Shown: positions 62,246 through 64,000 of the stretch, piece after piece | Position numbering within the stretch: position 1 is the stretch's first letter | Layout: each line of letters starts with the position of its first letter | DNA from: Methylobacterium sp. WSM2598 | Lineage (GTDB): Bacteria > Pseudomonadota > Alphaproteobacteria > Rhizobiales > Beijerinckiaceae | DNA: 64,000 nt | Assembly: GCF_000379105.1 (NCBI RefSeq) | Contig: NZ_KB900609.1 | Coordinates: 4,307,031 to 4,371,030, forward strand | Direction: 5' to 3' | The notes under the pieces: model-generated | What the model saw: only the letters and a program-made list of their open reading frames with translations | What the model was told of the DNA's origin: nothing | Database searches by the model: none | Program-made: the position numbers and the translations under genes

Positions 62246-64000
62246 TCAGGCCACGACGTTGACGATGCGCTGGGGCACCACGATCACCTTGCGCGGCGCC
62301 TTGCCGTCGAGGGCGCGCTGCACCGCCTCCAGGGCGAGCACGGCGGCCTCGACCGCGGCGGCGTCGGCCTCGCGCGGCACCGTCACGTCGGCGCGCTTCC
62401 GGCCGTTCACCTGCACAGGCAGCGTGATGCTGGCCTCGACGAGCAGGGCTGGGTCGGCCTCCGGCCAGGGGGCCTCCGCGACTAGGCCCGGCTGTCCGAG
62501 CACCGCCCATGAGGATTCCGCGAGGTGCGGCATCATCGGGGCGAGCAGCTGCACCAGGATGCGGCCGACCTCGATCAGCGCGGGCCGCCCGAGCGGAGCC
62601 GGGCCGGCGAGCGCGTCCTGGAGCGTGTTCGCCAGCTCGTACAGGTGGGCGACGCAGCGGTTGAAGCGCAGGCGCTCGATATCCTCGCCGAGCGCGGCCA
62701 GGGCCCGGTGCGCCGCCTTGCGCAGGGCGAGGTCGGCGGCCGCGTCGCCGGCCTGCTCGGGCCGCTCGGCGATCTCGTTGACGAGGCGCCAGACCCGCTG
62801 GACGAAGCGCGAGGCGCCCTGCACGCCGTCCTCCGTCCAGATCACGTCGCGCTCGGGCGGCGAGTCCGACAGCATGAACCAGCGCGCGGTATCCGCCCCG
62901 TAGGAGGCGATGATGTCGTCCGGGTCGACCACGTTGCGCTTCGACTTCGACATCTTCTCGATCAAGCCGATCATGATCGGCGCGCCGGTTTTCACGTGAA
63001 ACGCCCGGCGCTCCCCGTCCTCGACGGCGATCCGCACGTCCACCGGCTGCACCCAGGCCCCGGACGCGTCCTTGTAGGTTTCGTGGACCACCATGCCCTG
63101 GGTGAACAGGCCGGCGAAAGGCTCGTCCGCCCCGCCCCAGCCGACCTTGCGCATCGCCCGGGCGAAGAAGCGCGAGTAGAGCAGGTGCAGGATCGCGTGC
63201 TCGATGCCGCCGATATATTGGTCGACGGGGAGCCAGCGGTCGGCCGTCGCCGGGTCGGTCGGGGCGTCGGTCAGCCAGGGCGCCGTGAAGCGCGCGAAGT
63301 ACCAGGACGAGTCCACGAACGTGTCCATGGTGTCGGTCTCGCGCCGGGCGGGAGCGCCGCAGGCCGGGCAGGGCACGTTGCGCCACGCCGCGTCCCGCTC
63401 CAGCGGGTTGCCCGGCTGGTCGAAGGACACCTCCTCGGGCAGCGTCACCGGCAGGTCCTCGACCGGCACCGGCACCACGCCGCAGGACTCGCAGTGGATG
63501 ACGGGGATCGGGCAGCCCCAGTAGCGCTGGCGGGAGACGCCCCAGTCGCGCAGGCGGAACTGCACCCGGCGCTGCGCGACCGGCGCCTCGCCGAGCCGCT
63601 CCGCTTCGAGGCGCGCCGCCACGGCCTCGAACGCCGCCTCGGTGGTCATGCCGTCGAGGAAGCGCGAGTTGATCATGCGGCCGTCACCTTCATAGGCGAC
63701 GTCGGTGATCACGAAACCGGCCGGGTCGGTCCCGGGCGGACAGACGACCGGGACGTTGCCGAGCCCGTACTTGTTGGCGAAGTCGAGGTCGCGCTGGTCG
63801 TGGGCCGGGCAGCCGAACACGGCGCCGGTGCCGTACTCCATCAGCACGAAATTGGCGACGTAGACCGGCAGCAGCCAAGTCGGGTCGAGGGGGTGGCGAA
63901 CCTTCAGCCCGGTGTCGAAGCCGAGCTTCTCCGCCGTGTCGATCGCCTCCTGCGCGGTGCCGATCCGGCGGCACTCGGCGATGAAGTCCCGCAGGGCGGG
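62246..64000 (-). CDS. leuS: Leucyl-tRNA synthetase, C-terminal part (runs off right edge)
   Basis: Only about the last 584 residues are in the window; the N-terminus with the HIGH motif lies to the right. Visible are part of the editing domain (MEYGTGAVFGCPAHDQRDLD, the threonine-rich CP1 editing pocket), a C4-type zinc module (CESCGV and CPACGAPARRETDTMD), the active-site motif KMSKSKRNVVDPDDII and the tRNA-binding C-domain ending IVNVVA. All are standard bacterial LeuRS. A parS-like sequence lies in codons at 62988-63003. The KMSKS loop is intact, so the gene should be functional. Confidence 0.96.
   Translation of the reverse strand, partial: PALRDFIAECRRIGTAQEAIDTAEKLGFDTGLKVRHPLDPTWLLPVYVANFVLMEYGTGAVFGCPAHDQRDLDFANKYGLGNVPVVCPPGTDPAGFVITDVAYEGDGRMINSRFLDGMTTEAAFEAVAARLEAERLGEAPVAQRRVQFRLRDWGVSRQRYWGCPIPVIHCESCGVVPVPVEDLPVTLPEEVSFDQPGNPLERDAAWRNVPCPACGAPARRETDTMDTFVDSSWYFARFTAPWLTDAPTDPATADRWLPVDQYIGGIEHAILHLLYSRFFARAMRKVGWGGADEPFAGLFTQGMVVHETYKDASGAWVQPVDVRIAVEDGERRAFHVKTGAPIMIGLIEKMSKSKRNVVDPDDIIASYGADTARWFMLSDSPPERDVIWTEDGVQGASRFVQRVWRLVNEIAERPEQAGDAAADLALRKAAHRALAALGEDIERLRFNRCVAHLYELANTLQDALAGPAPLGRPALIEVGRILVQLLAPMMPHLAESSWAVLGQPGLVAEAPWPEADPALLVEASITLPVQVNGRKRADVTVPREADAAAVEAAVLALEAVQRALDGKAPRKVIVVPQRIVNVVA
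62988..63003. promoter_or_regulatory. parS-like sequence inside leuS
   Basis: GTTTTCACGTGAAACG shares 13 of 16 bases with the parS consensus and keeps the whole TTTCACGTGAAA core. It is coding (FHVKTGAP). It may be a weak ParB site about 7 kb from the strong pair, or coincidence. Confidence 0.5.

Overview
The window is high-GC alphaproteobacterial DNA and most resembles Methylobacterium/Methylorubrum. The main evidence is the right-hand block mnmE-mnmG-rsmG-parA-parB, followed on the opposite strand by leuS-lptE-holA, with parS sites. This is the usual origin-proximal order in Hyphomicrobiales (Rhizobiales). Supporting markers are MmcB, a DUF6356 protein, PPK2, OpgH and a leucine attenuator ahead of leuA. 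The assignment is inferred from gene content, not from a search.

Region 1 (1-19.8 kb) is an accessory island of visibly lower and patchier GC. It holds decayed IS3, IS5-like and IS21 elements. It also holds pseudogenes of an EPS-initiating sugar transferase and of rmlD, an intact rmlA, a Crp/Fnr regulator and a tightly coupled exopolysaccharide operon (6.3-16.0 kb). The operon order is glycosyltransferase fused to an outer-membrane export protein, a GT4 glycosyltransferase, a Wzc/ExoP-like co-polymerase, a VpsF/Wzy-like polymerase, a GINT1-like beta-propeller protein and an ATP-grasp enzyme. The island stops at the 3' end of a tRNA-Lys(CTT), a typical integration target.

Region 2 (19.8-38.8 kb) is mostly core metabolism and transport. 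It contains leuA with a leader-peptide attenuator, a lipoprotein, DUF6356, Nudix and PhzF, an AAA ATPase, an SDR and mmcB. A siderophore uptake set follows (TonB-dependent receptor, PepSY membrane protein, small membrane protein), then an ABC importer (ATPase, permease, binding protein). The rest is DedA, pdxY, TerB-like, a 3-hydroxyisobutyrate dehydrogenase-like enzyme, YihY and msrB.

Region 3 (39.2-43.0 kb) is a compact three-gene cassette that I cannot assign to a described system. It encodes a four-TM protein with a large periplasmic helical domain, a cytoplasmic P-loop GTPase, and a single-pass protein with a cytoplasmic N-terminal domain and a periplasmic C-terminal domain. This is the best candidate for a new system in the window.

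Region 4 (43.1-54.5 kb) holds a branched-chain-type binding protein, an aldo/keto reductase, a small Cys-containing protein and a two-subunit molybdenum oxidoreductase. It continues with ppk2, tspO, a MetC-type lyase, a secreted hypothetical protein and opgH.

Region 5 (54.6-64 kb) is the mnmE...leuS block, with parS sites between mnmE and mnmG and inside rsmG. leuS runs off the right edge.

A dispersed palindromic element occurs at five loci (5.1, 33.6, 48.6, 51.8 and 60.5 kb). Its stems change on both sides together between copies, and one copy has visibly inserted into an IS3 transposase gene. It is the second main discovery lead.
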